Shown piece by piece: positions 25,995 through 34,712 of a stretch of 64,000 nt of DNA. A model generated the notes under the pieces. The model saw nothing but the letters and a program-made list of their open reading frames with translations. It did not search any database and had not been told where the DNA came from. Every line of letters starts with the position of its first letter. The stretch's first letter is position 1. Origin of the DNA: Chloroflexota bacterium (lineage in GTDB: Bacteria; Chloroflexota; Anaerolineae; Anaerolineales; Anaerolineaceae); contig JAKAFP010000002.1 of NCBI GenBank assembly GCA_021825925.1, positions 124,001-188,000 of the forward strand. Reading direction: 5' to 3'. The translations under genes and the position numbers were made by a program.

Positions 25995-26702
25995 ATGAAA
26001 AAGATCGTCATACCGGTCGTGATTGTCGTTTTTGGAGTGTGTGCCTTTTTTGGTTTTAAGGCCGCTTCAAAAATCCTGGCCTCCAGGCAAACACCAGAGT
26101 TGCAATCCACGTCACCCGTCGAAAACCCCACCATTAATCAAAAGAATTTCATTTTCATCCATGTCAACGATCTGACCCTTGAGAAACCAGAACTGATCTC
26201 GGTATGGGCAGGCTTTGTCAACGACACCACCCCTCCCCAATTCATGTTCCTACCTTTGTTCCCAACCTATAATGCCGAAATTCACGAACGCATCAACAAG
26301 AATTTCAGCCTAAATGCGGATAAAAAGGTTAACCAACGTTTTATTAATCAATTGCAATCTTCTTTTGATTTTCAAATTTCGGGTTATGTATTAACTGATG
26401 ATGTCGGGGTTGGCTATTCGAACCTTTGGATTTCTGGTGTGGAAGCCCCTGTTGCTTCCATTGCAGCCACGACCGACACTGAAAAACACACCTTGCTGTT
26501 AACCGGACAAACATCCTGGCAGCAATTCTGTCAGCTGGTAGCCACTGGCACGGCAAACAATTACTTTTCGGCCATCAATTGGGGTCTGCTCCTTCCTGAC
26601 CATTTTTCTACCAGTCTTGATTTTGAAAGCCTCACCCTGCTCACCGACCAAATTGTCCATGCCTCCAGCCCGGTGGGTTGTGAAGTACTTTCAAACGAAT
26701 AG
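25995..26702 (+). CDS. Membrane-anchored protein of unknown function (possibly LCP-like)
   Basis: A 235-residue protein with an N-terminal signal anchor (KKIVIPVVIVVFGVCAFFGF) and an extracytoplasmic remainder. The region from about residue 50 (NFIFIHVNDLT ... ELISVWAGFVND ... FMFLPLFPTY) runs like the start of LytR-CpsA-Psr domains. The Arg and Asp residues that bind polyprenyl phosphate there are not evident, so if related it is degenerate. I start at ATG 25995; the frame is open from a TTG at 25974. TGGTAAAAT at 25944-25952 may be its promoter. It precedes the DUF362 gene by 26 nt. Confidence 0.5.
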   Translation: MKKIVIPVVIVVFGVCAFFGFKAASKILASRQTPELQSTSPVENPTINQKNFIFIHVNDLTLEKPELISVWAGFVNDTTPPQFMFLPLFPTYNAEIHERINKNFSLNADKKVNQRFINQLQSSFDFQISGYVLTDDVGVGYSNLWISGVEAPVASIAATTDTEKHTLLLTGQTSWQQFCQLVATGTANNYFSAINWGLLLPDHFSTSLDFESLTLLTDQIVHASSPVGCEVLSNE

Positions 26703-26728
26703 TTTCCCATTATTACAGGAGTTCAACG

Positions 26729-27739
26729 ATGGAAGATCAAACCAGGCGTGAATTTTTGCGCAACTTAATGTTGGGTGCCACCACCCTTGCTGCTCAACCT
26801 TTGCTGGCTTCCTGTGCAGCCAAGCCCACGGTTACAACCCAAGTCCCCGGGACTGCAACGGCTGCTACCACAGAGACCGCGGCAACTGAAAACGCGACTG
26901 AATCCGCAACAGAATCGCAGAACCAGTATCCCTACCTGGTGGTTACTCGCGGAAGTGATGCCGAGCAGATGGTCAGGCAGGGCATGCAGGCCCTGGGTGG
27001 AATGGAAAGGTTCATGAAACCCGGAGCGGATGTGATCGTCAAACCGAATATCTGCATTGGATACTATTCCTACGAATTTGCCGCAACAACCAATCCTTGG
27101 GTGGTTGCCGCGATCGTTAAGATGTGCCTTGAAGCCGGTGCCAAACGTGTGCGCGTAATGGATTACCCCTTTGGCGGTACCGGAGAACAATGCTACAAGA
27201 ACAGCGGAATTGCTGACCTGGTCACAGCCGCCGGCGGCGAGATGGAAGTCATGTCCGAATTAAAATACGTCGAGACCGCCATTCCAGATGCGGTACGATT
27301 AAAAAAAGCTTCGATCTATCAAGACGTCTTGACCACTGACCTGCTTATTAATGTGCCCATCGCAAAAAACCATAGCATGGCCAGACTTACTTTGGGATTG
27401 AAAAACCTGATGGGTACCATGTTAAACCGCGAAAGCATCCATCCCTCCTTTGAGCAAAACCTGGTGGATCTTGCCACCGTTGTTCGTCCGCAGCTAACCA
27501 TCATTGACGCTATCCGCACCCTCATGGCCAACGGCCCCACTGGCGGAAACCTTGATGATGTTAAACTTCAAAACACACTCATCTTCTCGCATGACGTAGT
27601 GGCCGCCGACAGTTATGCCACCCGATTGTTCAGTCAAACGCCGGAATATCTGCCCTATGTCATCAAAGCCGCGGAACGCGGTTTGGGGAAGGCTGACTTG
27701 ACCGGTTTGGCCATTCAAGAGATCAACCTCAATGCCTAA
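26729..27739 (+). CDS. DUF362-domain Tat lipoprotein
   Basis: A 336-residue exported protein. It starts with a twin-arginine-like signal (TRREFLRNLMLGATTLA) and a lipobox ending in LLASCAAK near residue 29, then a Thr/Glu/Asn-rich linker to about residue 70. The DUF362 domain follows (VIVKPNICIGYYSYEFAAT, VPIAKNHSMARLTLGLKNLMG). Its function is unknown. It is often fused to or encoded beside ferredoxin-like proteins, as here: the next gene overlaps by 8 nt and encodes a membrane polyferredoxin. This suggests a membrane-anchored redox unit. A good ribosome site (CAGGAG) precedes the ATG. Confidence 0.82.
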   Translation: MEDQTRREFLRNLMLGATTLAAQPLLASCAAKPTVTTQVPGTATAATTETAATENATESATESQNQYPYLVVTRGSDAEQMVRQGMQALGGMERFMKPGADVIVKPNICIGYYSYEFAATTNPWVVAAIVKMCLEAGAKRVRVMDYPFGGTGEQCYKNSGIADLVTAAGGEMEVMSELKYVETAIPDAVRLKKASIYQDVLTTDLLINVPIAKNHSMARLTLGLKNLMGTMLNRESIHPSFEQNLVDLATVVRPQLTIIDAIRTLMANGPTGGNLDDVKLQNTLIFSHDVVAADSYATRLFSQTPEYLPYVIKAAERGLGKADLTGLAIQEINLNA

Positions 27740-29267
27740 GGCAAAAAATCAAAATAAATCCAAAACCAATGGCTGGGTGCTCGCCAGAAAGATCACCCAG
27801 GGTATTGCGCTTATTTTTTTCTTTTTGGCGGTGGTTTTCAGCCGTCAAAATGGATTGCCTGCGAATCTGGTGGATCTCACCATCCGGTTAAGTCCGTTGG
27901 CAATGCTCTCTCACCTTTTGAGCAGTAAAACATTTCTGGCGGGGTCGGCCCTCTCATTGCTCCTGCTGGTTTCAAGTTTGTTTTTTGGCCGCGCCTGGTG
28001 CGGATGGCTATGCCCACTGGGCACGATCCTTGATCTCTTTCGCTTTTCATATAAAACGGATCGCAAACAGCCACCTGAAAACTTGCGTAAACTGAAGTAT
28101 GGATTATTGATCGTCATTTTACTTTCAGCCCTCTTTGGCAACCTGACCCTGCTCTTTCTTGATCCGCTGACCATTTTTGTACGATCCACTAACCTCACTC
28201 TTCTGCCGGCAATGGACAGGGTCATCTATGCCCTTGAACGACTGCTGATCAAGGTTCCATTCCTTTCTGAAGCTGTGTTCAAGTTCGATGCATGGCTGCG
28301 GCCAGCGATCTTATCCAGTGCCGCACCCTCCATCCAATACGCATTTCTGGTCGGATTCTTCTTTGTCGCCATCGTTCTATTAAACCTGGTTGCCGAACGA
28401 TTCTGGTGCCGGTATCTCTGCCCTTTGGGTGGGTTGCTGGGCTTGCCTTCAAAAGTGGCTCTGTTTCAACGCCGTACCAATGCCACCTGTTCTGAATGCG
28501 GTTTATGTACAAGGGACTGCCCCACTGACACGATCAACCCGCAAAAGAGTTATCAAAGTGATCCATCTGAATGCACCCTCTGCATGAATTGCAAGCAAAG
28601 CTGCCAAAAAGACTCATTTTCCTTTTCTCCAAAATGGGAGTCGGCCGCCAGGCAACCATACGACCCTGATCGCCGCATGTTCTTTGCCTCGTTGGGTATC
28701 TCGATCGTTTCAGTGGCACTACTGAGTTTGGATTGGGTCAAACGCAAAGCCAGAAGTTTTCTCTTGCGGCCACCCGGCGTTTATGATGAAACCGATTTCC
28801 TTTCAAAGTGCATCCGCTGCGGCATTTGCATCAAGGAATGCCCCACCCAGGCGCTGCAACCAGATTTTACGCAATCCGGACTTGAAGGCGTGTGGACGCC
28901 CATCCTGATCCCTCGTAACGGATTTTGTGATTTTGGCTGTAATGCCTGCGGTCAAAACTGCCCGGTTCAAGCCATTCCACCGCTGTCACTGCAAGAGAAA
29001 CGCCAGACGCAGATCGGCCATGCCTACATTGACCACAACCGCTGCCTGGCCTGGTCGGACCATACCAACTGCATCGTGTGTGAAGAGATGTGTCCGATTC
29101 CTCAAAAGGCCATTACGTTGGATAAAAGCCAATTCACCCTTCCCGATGGCAGTCAGGTCGAGCTCTTGCTGCCTGTTGTGGATCGCAATCGCTGCATCGG
29201 TTGTGGCACTTGCGAAAACAAATGCCCCGTCAAGGGCGATGCGGCCATCCGTGTTTATACGCTTTAA
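27732..29267 (+). CDS. Membrane polyferredoxin, NapH/CcoG-like 4Fe-4S protein
   Basis: A 511-residue protein with about six membrane segments (residues 20-40, 60-85, 120-140, 210-235 and others) and two CxxxCP loops (AWCGWLCPLG near 95 and FWCRYLCPLG near 225) as in NapH-type proteins. After these come several CX2CX2CX3CP cluster motifs, including CSECGLCTRDCP, CTLCMNCKQSCQ, CIRCGICIKECP, CNACGQNCP and CIGCGTCENKCP. It is likely to move electrons across or along the membrane to an exported acceptor, perhaps the DUF362 lipoprotein. Four to five clusters can be counted. The start overlaps the DUF362 stop by 8 nt. Confidence 0.85.
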   Translation: MPKAKNQNKSKTNGWVLARKITQGIALIFFFLAVVFSRQNGLPANLVDLTIRLSPLAMLSHLLSSKTFLAGSALSLLLLVSSLFFGRAWCGWLCPLGTILDLFRFSYKTDRKQPPENLRKLKYGLLIVILLSALFGNLTLLFLDPLTIFVRSTNLTLLPAMDRVIYALERLLIKVPFLSEAVFKFDAWLRPAILSSAAPSIQYAFLVGFFFVAIVLLNLVAERFWCRYLCPLGGLLGLPSKVALFQRRTNATCSECGLCTRDCPTDTINPQKSYQSDPSECTLCMNCKQSCQKDSFSFSPKWESAARQPYDPDRRMFFASLGISIVSVALLSLDWVKRKARSFLLRPPGVYDETDFLSKCIRCGICIKECPTQALQPDFTQSGLEGVWTPILIPRNGFCDFGCNACGQNCPVQAIPPLSLQEKRQTQIGHAYIDHNRCLAWSDHTNCIVCEEMCPIPQKAITLDKSQFTLPDGSQVELLLPVVDRNRCIGCGTCENKCPVKGDAAIRVYTL

Positions 29268-29318
29268 CCTTGAAATTGGCTTAAATTGACCGAAGTTATC
29301 GAATAATGGCCTCTACCA

Positions 29319-29327
29319 TGTTATAAT
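29319..29327 (+). promoter_or_regulatory. Extended -10 promoter of the FKBP gene
   Basis: TGTTATAAT is a full extended -10, placing the transcript start about 33 nt before the TTG start at 29367. No -35 box is obvious at 16-18 nt. Confidence 0.5.
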
Positions 29328-29366
29328 CCGGGTCTATTTTTTACTATTTCCAGAAAGAGAGTTCCC

Positions 29367-29912
29367 TTGAGCGCTAAAACCGAATTAAACAAAGTAGCCA
29401 AAGACCTGGTTGTCAGCATGGAATATGAGTTGACTGTTGATGGTGAAGTTCTTGACTCCACTGATGCCGGCGATCCCATCGATTTTATTCAGGGATACGA
29501 GAATATCATTGCAGGTCTCGAAAAAGCCGTTGAAGGAATGGCCATTGGCGAATCCAAAGAAGTATTCGTCAAAGCTGCTGATGCATACGGCGAATATGAT
29601 GCCGACGGATTCGTTGAAGTCCCGAAAGCAGAGTTCCCTGAAGACATCCCCATGGAAGTGGGTGTTGAGATCAGTGTTACCAATGATGACGGCGAAGAAA
29701 TGACTGCCTTTATCGAGGAAGTCAGTGTTGAATCCATTACCTTAAACTTCAACCATCCCCTGGCTGGCAAAGATCTGACTTTTAAAGTCAAGATCGTTGC
29801 CATTCGCGAAGCGACAGCTGAAGAACTCGAACACGGTCACGTTCATTTTGACGACTGCGAATGCGGCGACGACTGCGAATGTGAAGACGGCGGATGCAAC
29901 TGCGGTAAATAA
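29367..29912 (+). CDS. FKBP-type peptidyl-prolyl isomerase, SlyD-like, with Cys-rich metal-binding tail
   Basis: A 181-residue protein. The FKBP domain with an inserted flap (residues about 8-150; VVSMEYELTVDGEVLDST, LEKAVEGMAIGE) resembles SlyD, which speeds proline isomerisation and acts as a chaperone. The tail (about 156-181) has HGHVHFDDCECGDDCECE and CNCGK, with six Cys in three CxC pairs plus three His, so it should bind metal such as Ni, Zn or Cu. The start is TTG at 29367, because the first beta strand (KVAKDLVV) is already needed and the next ATG is inside it. The gene is monocistronic, with a terminator after it. Confidence 0.87.
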   Translation: MSAKTELNKVAKDLVVSMEYELTVDGEVLDSTDAGDPIDFIQGYENIIAGLEKAVEGMAIGESKEVFVKAADAYGEYDADGFVEVPKAEFPEDIPMEVGVEISVTNDDGEEMTAFIEEVSVESITLNFNHPLAGKDLTFKVKIVAIREATAEELEHGHVHFDDCECGDDCECEDGGCNCGK

Positions 29913-29921
29913 CCAAAGATA

Positions 29922-29951
29922 AAAAAAATCACCCTCGCGGGTGATTTTTTT
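29922..29951. terminator. Bidirectional intrinsic terminator between the FKBP and MBL genes
   Basis: Stem TCACCC/GGGTGA (29929-29934 with 29939-29944) with a TCGC loop is extended by A and T runs on both sides. It serves the convergent genes. Confidence 0.87.
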
Positions 29952-29953
29952 AT

Positions 29954-30757
29954 TTAGAGATCCAAAACTTCACCAGGACTCATCCATTTTACCTTTTGGG
30001 TAGGATATTTTTCCCTGGCAAAACCATCGAGGCGCTGAGGATCAAGGCTGTTGATCTTGAACATATCATTGTGCATGGGGATGAGTAAACCGGCACCAAG
30101 GCTCCAGGCTAATGCAAGGCTTTCTTCAGGGTTCAGGTTGCCGATCATACCCATCGCTTCACGTTCGGCGTCCCTGCCGTTGGCCGGCAGACAGCAAACA
30201 TCATAATGATCCGAAATCTTCTTGAGGTTTTCGACCATGCCTTCATACAAGATCGTGTCACCGGCATGATAGATCACCTTTCCATCCACTTCGAGCACAA
30301 ATCCAAGAAAAGCATATTCACCTGTTGCTTCGTTTTTCTCCAGACCGTAATGCGCGGATGGGAGCGCAGTAAAGTGAAGGATGCCAATGGATTCTTTTTT
30401 AAACGCGTGTGCCAGACGAAGCTGTCCTTCACCCACTCCTACCGATTTAAGGTGGTCCAATGAAGGCTGCGGGCCAATCACCACACAGTGCGGATTGTTT
30501 TTCAAAATAGGTAAAAGTGTATCCGGATCAGTATGGTCCGCGTGATCGTGTGTCACAAATATGGCTTCGATTCCGCGTAAAGCCGCGGGATCAATAGGGG
30601 CAGGAAAAGCACGTGAAAAATGCTCTGCATCCCCAATTCCGCTGGTGACCACATAATTGCTTAAATAGGGATCAACCAAGAAAATGTGCTGATCACAAAC
30701 AATTTGAAAACCAGCCTGTCCCAGGTATTTAAATTCCATTCCATCCATCCTCATCAT
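29954..30757 (-). CDS. Metal-dependent hydrolase, UlaG-like metallo-beta-lactamase fold
   Basis: A 267-residue hydrolase. The start MEFKYLGQAGFQI and the metal motif VTHDHADHTDPDTL (HxHxDH type, near residue 70), together with LPANGRDAEREAMGMIGNL and LLIPMHNDMF, match the UlaG-like family that includes L-ascorbate-6-phosphate lactonase and many uncharacterised enzymes. No ascorbate genes are nearby, so the substrate is unknown. The ATG at 30757 is the longest start. MEF at 30739 is also plausible because an AGGATGG sits 5 nt upstream. Confidence 0.8.
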   Translation of the reverse strand: MMRMDGMEFKYLGQAGFQIVCDQHIFLVDPYLSNYVVTSGIGDAEHFSRAFPAPIDPAALRGIEAIFVTHDHADHTDPDTLLPILKNNPHCVVIGPQPSLDHLKSVGVGEGQLRLAHAFKKESIGILHFTALPSAHYGLEKNEATGEYAFLGFVLEVDGKVIYHAGDTILYEGMVENLKKISDHYDVCCLPANGRDAEREAMGMIGNLNPEESLALAWSLGAGLLIPMHNDMFKINSLDPQRLDGFAREKYPTQKVKWMSPGEVLDL

Positions 30758-30811
30758 GAAGTAAATTGCTACAAACCCTATACATTTTATACAATTTATT
30801 TTGTGTAACTG

Positions 30812-30817
30812 TATAAT
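30812..30817 (+). promoter_or_regulatory. -10 box of the DegV-DUF1295-DUF1475 unit
   Basis: TATAAT lies 42 nt before the DegV ATG, in a very AT-rich gap divergent from the MBL gene. No -35 is convincing. Confidence 0.4.
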
Positions 30818-30858
30818 ATTATAAGTGTTAGAAATAATAAATATGAAAACGAGGGAAA

Positions 30859-31698
30859 ATGTCCATCAAAATCGTAACCGACAGCACCTGTGACCTTCCC
30901 AAAGAAGTCATTGAGAAGTACGACATTACTGTTATTCCAGCTTATATCAATTTTACCGATGGTAGTTACCTGGATGGTGTGGAAATCAGCCGCAAGGAAT
31001 TTTATGAAAAACTACCGAATTATGAAACACCTCCAACCACCTCTGCCCCGGCGATTGGTACATTCGCCAGAGCATACAAAAACCTGATGGATGGAGGAGC
31101 CACCAACGTCCTCTCGATCCACATCTCTTCCACCTTGAGCGGAATTTATAACGTTGCCGTCCTGGCTGCTGAAGCCATGGAAAACATTGTGGTAAAAACC
31201 TTTGATGCCGGCAATCTTAGTCTGGGTACTGGGTTGATCGTTGAAGCTGCTGCAAAATTGGCAGAAGCCGGAAAAAGCATGGAGGAAATCCTGCAAAAAC
31301 TCAAAGACCTGGCTGAACGTACCTACACATTTGCAGCCCTTGATACTCTCAAGTTCCTGCAACGAAGCGGACGGATCTCAAGGTTAAAAGCAGGCTTTGG
31401 CAGTCTGCTTCAGATCAAGCCGATCTTACAGATGAACAACGGAAAAGTTGTAATGGAAGCAGCCCGTACGAGTAATGGTGCTCTTCACCATCTGCTTGAT
31501 ACCTTAAAATCACTCGGACCGCTCGAATCCATCGCATTGGTTCACACCAATGCCTCTGATAGAGCTGAAACTCTGAGAATGCAGGCTAAATCATTATGTG
31601 ACCAGGTTTCACAAGCCTATTCCATGGAAGTAACCCCTGTCATTGGGTCGCACATTGGCCCCGGTGCTATCGGTTTTGTAGCCATCAAAGCTTCATAA
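30859..31698 (+). CDS. DegV-family fatty-acid-binding protein
   Basis: A 279-residue DegV protein. The N-terminal motif KIVTDSTCDLPKEV, the PPTTSAPAIGTFA segment near 60 and the ISSTLSGIYN motif near 95 (Thr/Ser residues that hold the carboxylate) are typical, as is HIGPGAIGFVA at the C-terminus. Family members such as FakB bind a fatty acid and pass it to the kinase FakA for phospholipid synthesis. No fakA is in the window. A GAGGGA ribosome site precedes the ATG. Two small membrane protein genes follow on the same strand with 17 nt and a 4-nt overlap. Confidence 0.9.
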   Translation: MSIKIVTDSTCDLPKEVIEKYDITVIPAYINFTDGSYLDGVEISRKEFYEKLPNYETPPTTSAPAIGTFARAYKNLMDGGATNVLSIHISSTLSGIYNVAVLAAEAMENIVVKTFDAGNLSLGTGLIVEAAAKLAEAGKSMEEILQKLKDLAERTYTFAALDTLKFLQRSGRISRLKAGFGSLLQIKPILQMNNGKVVMEAARTSNGALHHLLDTLKSLGPLESIALVHTNASDRAETLRMQAKSLCDQVSQAYSMEVTPVIGSHIGPGAIGFVAIKAS

Positions 31699-31715
31699 TA
31701 AAGAAAAGAGAAAAA

Positions 31716-32519
31716 ATGAATATGATCTCGATATTTTTAACCGCAGGTGCGGTGATTTTTGGTTTGATGTTTGCCTTGTGGCTGGTCAGTCTTTTACTTC
31801 GCAACTCAAGCATCGTGGATATTTTTTGGGGATTTGGTTTCGTCATTTCAGCCTGGGTTTATTTTTTACTGACACCCGATGGCTTCATGCTTCGTAAACT
31901 GTTGATCGCCGGCCTGGCCACGATTTGGGGACTGCGGCTTACGATCCATGTTTTAACCAGAAATTGGGGCAAACCTGAAGATTTTCGTTACCAAAAGTGG
32001 CGCAATGAATCCGGCAAGGTTTGGTGGATCAAAAGCTTGTTCAAAGTTTTCATCCTGCAAGGCTTCTTGATGTGGATCATCTCAACTCCGCTCCTGGCAG
32101 CACAAAATTCAAACCTCCCTTCCTATTTGACAATTTTTGATTATCTGGCAGTGGTCATCTGGATCATCGGATTCTATTTTGAAACTGTCGGGGATTTACA
32201 ATTGACAAAATTCAGAAGCGATCCAGCCAACAAGGGTCACATCCTTAACACTGGCGTGTGGCGTTTGACCCGACACCCCAATTACTTCGGAGATTCCGCC
32301 CAATGGTGGGGATACTACCTGTTTGCCCTGGCAGCTGGCGGTTGGTGGAGCATTTTCAGCCCGATCATTATGACGCTCTTCCTGATCAAAGTGTCTGGTG
32401 TAGCATTGCTTGAAAAAACCTTGAAAGACACCAAACCGGGCTACCGTGAATACATGGAAACCACAAGCGCCTTCATCCCATGGATCCCCAAAAAATCTGC
32501 TTCTAAGGAAATCAAATGA
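31716..32519 (+). CDS. DUF1295-family membrane protein (steroid 5-alpha-reductase fold)
   Basis: A 267-residue protein with about six membrane segments. The C-terminal part has NTGVWRLTRHPNYFGDSAQWWGYYLF, split here as the family hallmark: TRHPNYFG with W residues before and a later KVSGVALLEKTLKDTKPGY. The fold is shared with steroid 5-alpha-reductases and isoprenylcysteine methyltransferases, which use NADPH or SAM. The substrate of bacterial DUF1295 proteins is not generally known. It ends with a 4-nt overlap with the next gene, so the two are coupled. Confidence 0.85.
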   Translation: MNMISIFLTAGAVIFGLMFALWLVSLLLRNSSIVDIFWGFGFVISAWVYFLLTPDGFMLRKLLIAGLATIWGLRLTIHVLTRNWGKPEDFRYQKWRNESGKVWWIKSLFKVFILQGFLMWIISTPLLAAQNSNLPSYLTIFDYLAVVIWIIGFYFETVGDLQLTKFRSDPANKGHILNTGVWRLTRHPNYFGDSAQWWGYYLFALAAGGWWSIFSPIIMTLFLIKVSGVALLEKTLKDTKPGYREYMETTSAFIPWIPKKSASKEIK

Positions 32520-32848
32520 AACTGGCCAAGATTATTTCATTTATCGGTATTCTGGCAATGACAGGTGTGATTGGCTGGGCATTCATCAGCGGGGATTTTG
32601 CATCCGAAGGGTCCAAGTTATTAGCCATGCCCTGGGGTATCGTCTCGATGGTGGATCTGTATGTGGGTTTTATCTTGTTTTCCATGTGGATCATCTATCG
32701 CGAGAAAGCAGTTCTGCCTTCCATCGTATGGGTTTTCTTCATGCTCACATTGGGTTTCTTTACTGGCAGCCTTTATGTCTTTATTGCCTTGCAAAAAAGC
32801 GGAGGCAATTGGCAGCACTTCTGGCACGGCAATAGGATCAAAAATTAA
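32516..32848 (+). CDS. Small membrane protein, probably DUF1475-like
   Basis: A 110-residue protein with three membrane segments (about 5-22, 45-65 and 70-92). The core motif LLAMPWGIVSMVDLYVGF is reminiscent of the DUF1475 family of unknown function. Its ATG overlaps the DUF1295 stop by 4 nt. Two copies of the pair could form a complex, which is inference from coupling only. A strong terminator follows. Confidence 0.65.
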   Translation: MKLAKIISFIGILAMTGVIGWAFISGDFASEGSKLLAMPWGIVSMVDLYVGFILFSMWIIYREKAVLPSIVWVFFMLTLGFFTGSLYVFIALQKSGGNWQHFWHGNRIKN

Positions 32849-32859
32849 CCAGACCCCTT

Positions 32860-32886
32860 AAACGTCCGGCAGGTGCCGGACGTTTT
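32860..32886 (+). terminator. Intrinsic terminator after the DegV-DUF1295-DUF1475 unit
   Basis: Perfect 11-bp stem AAACGTCCGGC/GCCGGACGTTT (32860-32870 with 32875-32885), AGGT loop, then T-rich sequence. Confidence 0.85.
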
Positions 32887-32895
32887 ATTTGGCCG

Positions 32896-32904
32896 TGATA
32901 TACT
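32896..32904 (+). promoter_or_regulatory. Probable extended -10 of the YgiQ-methyltransferase unit
   Basis: TGATATACT is an extended -10 with a TATACT hexamer, 29 nt before the TTG start at 32934. It fits the TGnTATAAT-like pattern seen upstream of several genes here. Confidence 0.4.
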
Positions 32905-32933
32905 GAAAGTCCAATAATTCAAAGGAAAACGCA

Positions 32934-34712
32934 TTGTTTTTACCGACCACTAAAGATGAAATGACCGCCCTAGGATGGCACGAACTGGATGTTATTCTGA
33001 TCAGCGGTGATTCCTATATAGACAGCCCCTATTCAGGCGTTGCCGTCATTGGCAAGGTGCTTCAAAAAGCAGGTTTTAGGGTTGGCATCATCGCTCAACC
33101 TGAACTGACATCCGATGTTGATGTTTCACGCCTGGGTGAACCGACCCTTTTTTGGGGGGTCACAGGCGGAACAGTTGATTCGATGGTGGCCAATTACACC
33201 GCCACTCTGCGCAAACGCCGCTCCGACGATTTCACCCCCGGCGGCGAAAACAACCGCCGCCCGGACCGGGCAGTGATCGCCTATACCAATCTGATCAAAC
33301 GTGTTTTCAAGAATACAAGGCCCATCGTGTTGGGAGGAATAGAAGCCAGTTTGCGGCGTGTCACCCACTACGATTACTGGTCAGATAAACTGCGCGCTCC
33401 TGTTCTTTTTGATTCCAAAGCAGATTATCTACTTTATGGCATGGCAGAAACCAGTGTGGTTGAACTCGCCAAAGCATTCAAGGAGAAAAAATCACCCCTC
33501 TCCATCCGGGGCTTGTGTTATTTGGCCAAAACACCGCCAGAAGAATTTATCACACTACCCTCTTTTGAAGAGTGCCTTGCAGACCAGTCTGCTTTTACCA
33601 GAATGTATCATCTTTTCTATCAGAATAATGATCCGATAACCGCCAAAGGGCTTGCTCAACAAAAAGGTGATCGCTACCTGGTGCAGAATCCGCCAGCATT
33701 GACCCTCTCCCGACCCCAATTGGATAAGATCTATTCCCTGACTTATGAACGTGAGCAGCATCCGTATTACGAAAAACAAGGGCCAGTGAAGGCACTTGAG
33801 ACCATCCGTTTTTCCATCCCCACACATCGCGGATGTTACGGTGAGTGTAATTTTTGTTCCATCGCCGTCCATGAAGGGCGCACCGTGGCATCCCGTAGTG
33901 AAACCTCCATCCTGGCTGAAGCGGAAGTCATGACCCGCCACCCCAAATTCAGAGGCATTATCTCCGACCTGGGTGGTCCTACGGCCAACATGTATGCGAT
34001 CGAATGCGCCAAAAAGCTGCATAACGGCGCCTGCCCAGATAAACGCTGCCTCTTCCCTGAGATCTGCCCGGTCTTGAAAATAGATCATTCCTCACAAATT
34101 GATCTGTTGACCAAAATCCGCAAAATTCCCGGTATCAAGAAAATTTTTGTCGGCTCCGGCATCCGCTACGACATGGTGCTGGCAGACAAACAAAATGGAT
34201 TGGCTTACCTCAAGGAAATCGTAGCTCATCATACCTCCGGCCAGCTTAAAGTTGCACCGGAACATGCCGAGCCTTATGTCTTGAAAATGATGGGCAAACC
34301 TTCGGTTGGATCGCTTTTGAAATTTAAAAAAATGTTTGAGACTCTGACCTTTGAAGCCGGCAAGGATCAATATCTTACTTATTACTTGATCGCAGCTTAT
34401 CCGGGCAGCAGTGATAGAGAAATGAAGCAGCTCAAGGAATTTGTGACCAATAAACTTCATTTGACCCCTGAACAAGTACAGGTCTTTACCCCTACTCCAT
34501 CCACTTATGCCAGTGTGATGTACTACACTGAAAAAGACCCCTTCACAGGCGAAACCATTTTCGTCGAAAAGAACATTGCACATAAAGTGGCTCAAAAAGA
34601 AATGATCGCCAAGCCAACCTCCAATTCAACTCAAAAAAACGAGTTGGTGAAGAAACCCAAGCCAGTTAATGGCTACGCGAATAAATCCAGGCCTCAGAGG
34701 AGACCAAAATGA
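32934..34712 (+). CDS. YgiQ-family radical SAM protein
   Basis: A 592-residue radical SAM protein of the UPF0313/YgiQ group. The N-terminal domain (LDVILISGDSYIDSPYSGVA) and the SAM motif HRGCYGECNFCSIAVHEGR are clear, with cluster cysteines C301, C305 and C308. A second Cys group (CPDKRCLFPEICP near 365) may hold another cluster or fold zinc. The reaction is unknown. The start is TTG at 32934 with AAAGGA 7 nt upstream. A basic tail (KSRPQRRPK) ends the protein, and the next gene overlaps by 4 nt. Confidence 0.88.
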   Translation: MFLPTTKDEMTALGWHELDVILISGDSYIDSPYSGVAVIGKVLQKAGFRVGIIAQPELTSDVDVSRLGEPTLFWGVTGGTVDSMVANYTATLRKRRSDDFTPGGENNRRPDRAVIAYTNLIKRVFKNTRPIVLGGIEASLRRVTHYDYWSDKLRAPVLFDSKADYLLYGMAETSVVELAKAFKEKKSPLSIRGLCYLAKTPPEEFITLPSFEECLADQSAFTRMYHLFYQNNDPITAKGLAQQKGDRYLVQNPPALTLSRPQLDKIYSLTYEREQHPYYEKQGPVKALETIRFSIPTHRGCYGECNFCSIAVHEGRTVASRSETSILAEAEVMTRHPKFRGIISDLGGPTANMYAIECAKKLHNGACPDKRCLFPEICPVLKIDHSSQIDLLTKIRKIPGIKKIFVGSGIRYDMVLADKQNGLAYLKEIVAHHTSGQLKVAPEHAEPYVLKMMGKPSVGSLLKFKKMFETLTFEAGKDQYLTYYLIAAYPGSSDREMKQLKEFVTNKLHLTPEQVQVFTPTPSTYASVMYYTEKDPFTGETIFVEKNIAHKVAQKEMIAKPTSNSTQKNELVKKPKPVNGYANKSRPQRRPK

